Below are positions 6,132-7,133 of a stretch of DNA of 7,133 nucleotides, piece by piece. The stretch spans positions 1-7,133 of the forward strand of contig JAGYJO010000068.1 in NCBI GenBank assembly GCA_018402095.1, in the 5' to 3' direction. Below the pieces are notes generated by a model, which saw only the letters and a list, made by a program, of their open reading frames with translations, was not told the DNA's origin and did not search any database. Source of the stretch: a bacterium (GTDB lineage: Bacteria > Margulisbacteria > Marinamargulisbacteria > SXXA01). The translations under genes and the position numbers were made by a program. Position 1 is the first letter of the stretch; the number at the start of each line of letters is the position of its first letter.

Positions 6132-7133
6132 CTACTGTGGTCCAACCGCGACCAAAGCTTGGCCGTCAGGGTTGGTTGCAAATTTCGCAAAATTTTCTTT
6201 GAAGCTATCTGCCAATTTACGAAGTGTTTTTTGATACGCATCTTTGTCTGCCCATGCTTTACCTGGGTCCAAAATAGCCGCATCCACACCAGGCAATTCC
6301 GTTGGGATCTGTACATTGAAAATAGGAAAGTTGTCAAAACTCGCTTTTTCAATAGAGCCATCCAAAATGTTATCGATAATGGCACGTGTTGCTTTCAAGC
6401 TAATCCGTTGACCCACACCCACACCACCACCGATCCATCCTGTGTTTACCAAATAGGCTTTTGAACCATGCTCACGCATTTTTTTGCCCAAAATTTCTGC
6501 ATACTGTGTCGGGTGTACCGTCAAAAATGCGCGCCCAAAACAAGCAGAAAATGTCGCTGTTGGCTCAGTCACGCCCAATTCCGTGCCCGCTACTTTGGCT
6601 GTGTACCCACTAAGGTATTGGTACATCGCTTGCTCATCTGTCAATTTGGATACCGGTGGCAATACACCATAAGCATCACAGGTCAAAAAGATAATAATAT
6701 TGGGGTGTGTCCCTTTGGAAACAGGTTTTACAATATTTTCGATGTGCTCTATCGGATAAGAAACGCGTGTGTTTTCAGTCTTTTCAGAAGCATCAAAATC
6801 CACACGACCAGCAGCATCTACCGCAACGTTTTCCAACAAGGCATCACGACGAATAGCGGCATAAATGTCGGGTTCTTTTTCTTGGGTCAAGCCAATCGTC
6901 TTGGCATAACACCCACCTTCGAAATTAAAAACACCCGCATCATCCCAGCCGTGTTCGTCATCACCGATGAGTTTGCGTTTTGGATCTGTCGACAATGTTG
7001 TTTTACCCGTTCCGGACAAACCAAAGAAAAGCGCCGTATCGCCATCTTTGCCTTGGTTGGCGGAGCAATGAAAGGCTCCGATACCACGCAATGGTAAGAA
7101 GTAATTCATAATGGAGAAAATACCTTTTTTGAT
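6132..7133 (-). CDS. pckA: Phosphoenolpyruvate carboxykinase (ATP), C-terminal two thirds (5' end outside window)
   Basis: This enzyme converts oxaloacetate and ATP to PEP, CO2 and ADP, the first committed step of gluconeogenesis, in the cytoplasm. The frame is open to the window edge. The ATG at 7109 (MNYFLPLRGIG) is internal by comparison with E. coli PckA, so about 200 N-terminal residues are missing. The nucleotide-binding core is intact: the P-loop GLSGTGKTTLS (7022 downward), STDPKRKLIGDDEHGWDD with the metal-binding acidic residues, FNFEGGCYAKTI, RRDALLENV, NTRVSYPIEHI, TATFSACFG-like TEPTATFSACFG, HPTQYAE, VNTGWIGGG, RISLKATRAIID and IPTELPGVD. It is ATP-type rather than GTP-type. It ends with GPQ and TAG (6134-6132), and efp follows after 9 bp, so the two are probably cotranscribed. 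Confidence 0.97.
   Translation of the reverse strand: MKKGIFSIMNYFLPLRGIGAFHCSANQGKDGDTALFFGLSGTGKTTLSTDPKRKLIGDDEHGWDDAGVFNFEGGCYAKTIGLTQEKEPDIYAAIRRDALLENVAVDAAGRVDFDASEKTENTRVSYPIEHIENIVKPVSKGTHPNIIIFLTCDAYGVLPPVSKLTDEQAMYQYLSGYTAKVAGTELGVTEPTATFSACFGRAFLTVHPTQYAEILGKKMREHGSKAYLVNTGWIGGGVGVGQRISLKATRAIIDNILDGSIEKASFDNFPIFNVQIPTELPGVDAAILDPGKAWADKDAYQKTLRKLADSFKENFAKFATNPDGQALVAVGPQ

Noticed and set aside
6468..7097. 209-codon open frame on the + strand opposite pckA
   Set aside because: It is antisense to the strongly conserved pckA and has no recognisable motif. Long shadow frames are common opposite such genes.

Overview
This looks like a chromosomal window from a Gram-negative-type bacterium. 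It holds ordinary housekeeping genes flanking a block of about 1.3 kb in which several genes are broken. The phylum cannot be fixed from the sequence. The pyrB/pyrC pair resembles the Pseudomonas arrangement, but LeuRS has an unusual cysteine-free zinc module, and DUF3467 proteins occur in many phyla.

Left part, + strand: the 3' end of pyrB (aspartate carbamoyltransferase catalytic chain) overlaps by 4 bp a dihydroorotase-family gene. That protein has lost most metal-binding residues, so it is best read as an inactive PyrC'/PyrX-type partner of PyrB. A rho-independent terminator and a second hairpin follow, then a short leader and a full-length leuS (leucyl-tRNA synthetase, 795 aa).

Right part, - strand: pckA (ATP-dependent PEP carboxykinase, 5' end outside the window) is followed after 9 bp by efp (elongation factor P). 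Further leftward come the remains of a DUF3467 gene and of a tadA-type tRNA adenosine deaminase gene. The leftward series converges on leuS and ends at a perfect 32-bp palindrome followed, on the - strand, by a T-run, which suits a terminator.

The main surprise is the stretch 4.3-5.6 kb. Reading the - strand across frames recovers a nearly complete TadA, with its catalytic motifs broken, and a nearly complete DUF3467 protein. It also recovers the conserved EF-P ending, which a small deletion has put out of frame. As a result the EF-P open frame runs into the first codons of the DUF3467 gene. pyrC, leuS, pckA and most of efp are undamaged, so the damage is local. It is either genuine gene decay or a locally poor assembly. 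Raw reads would decide which.
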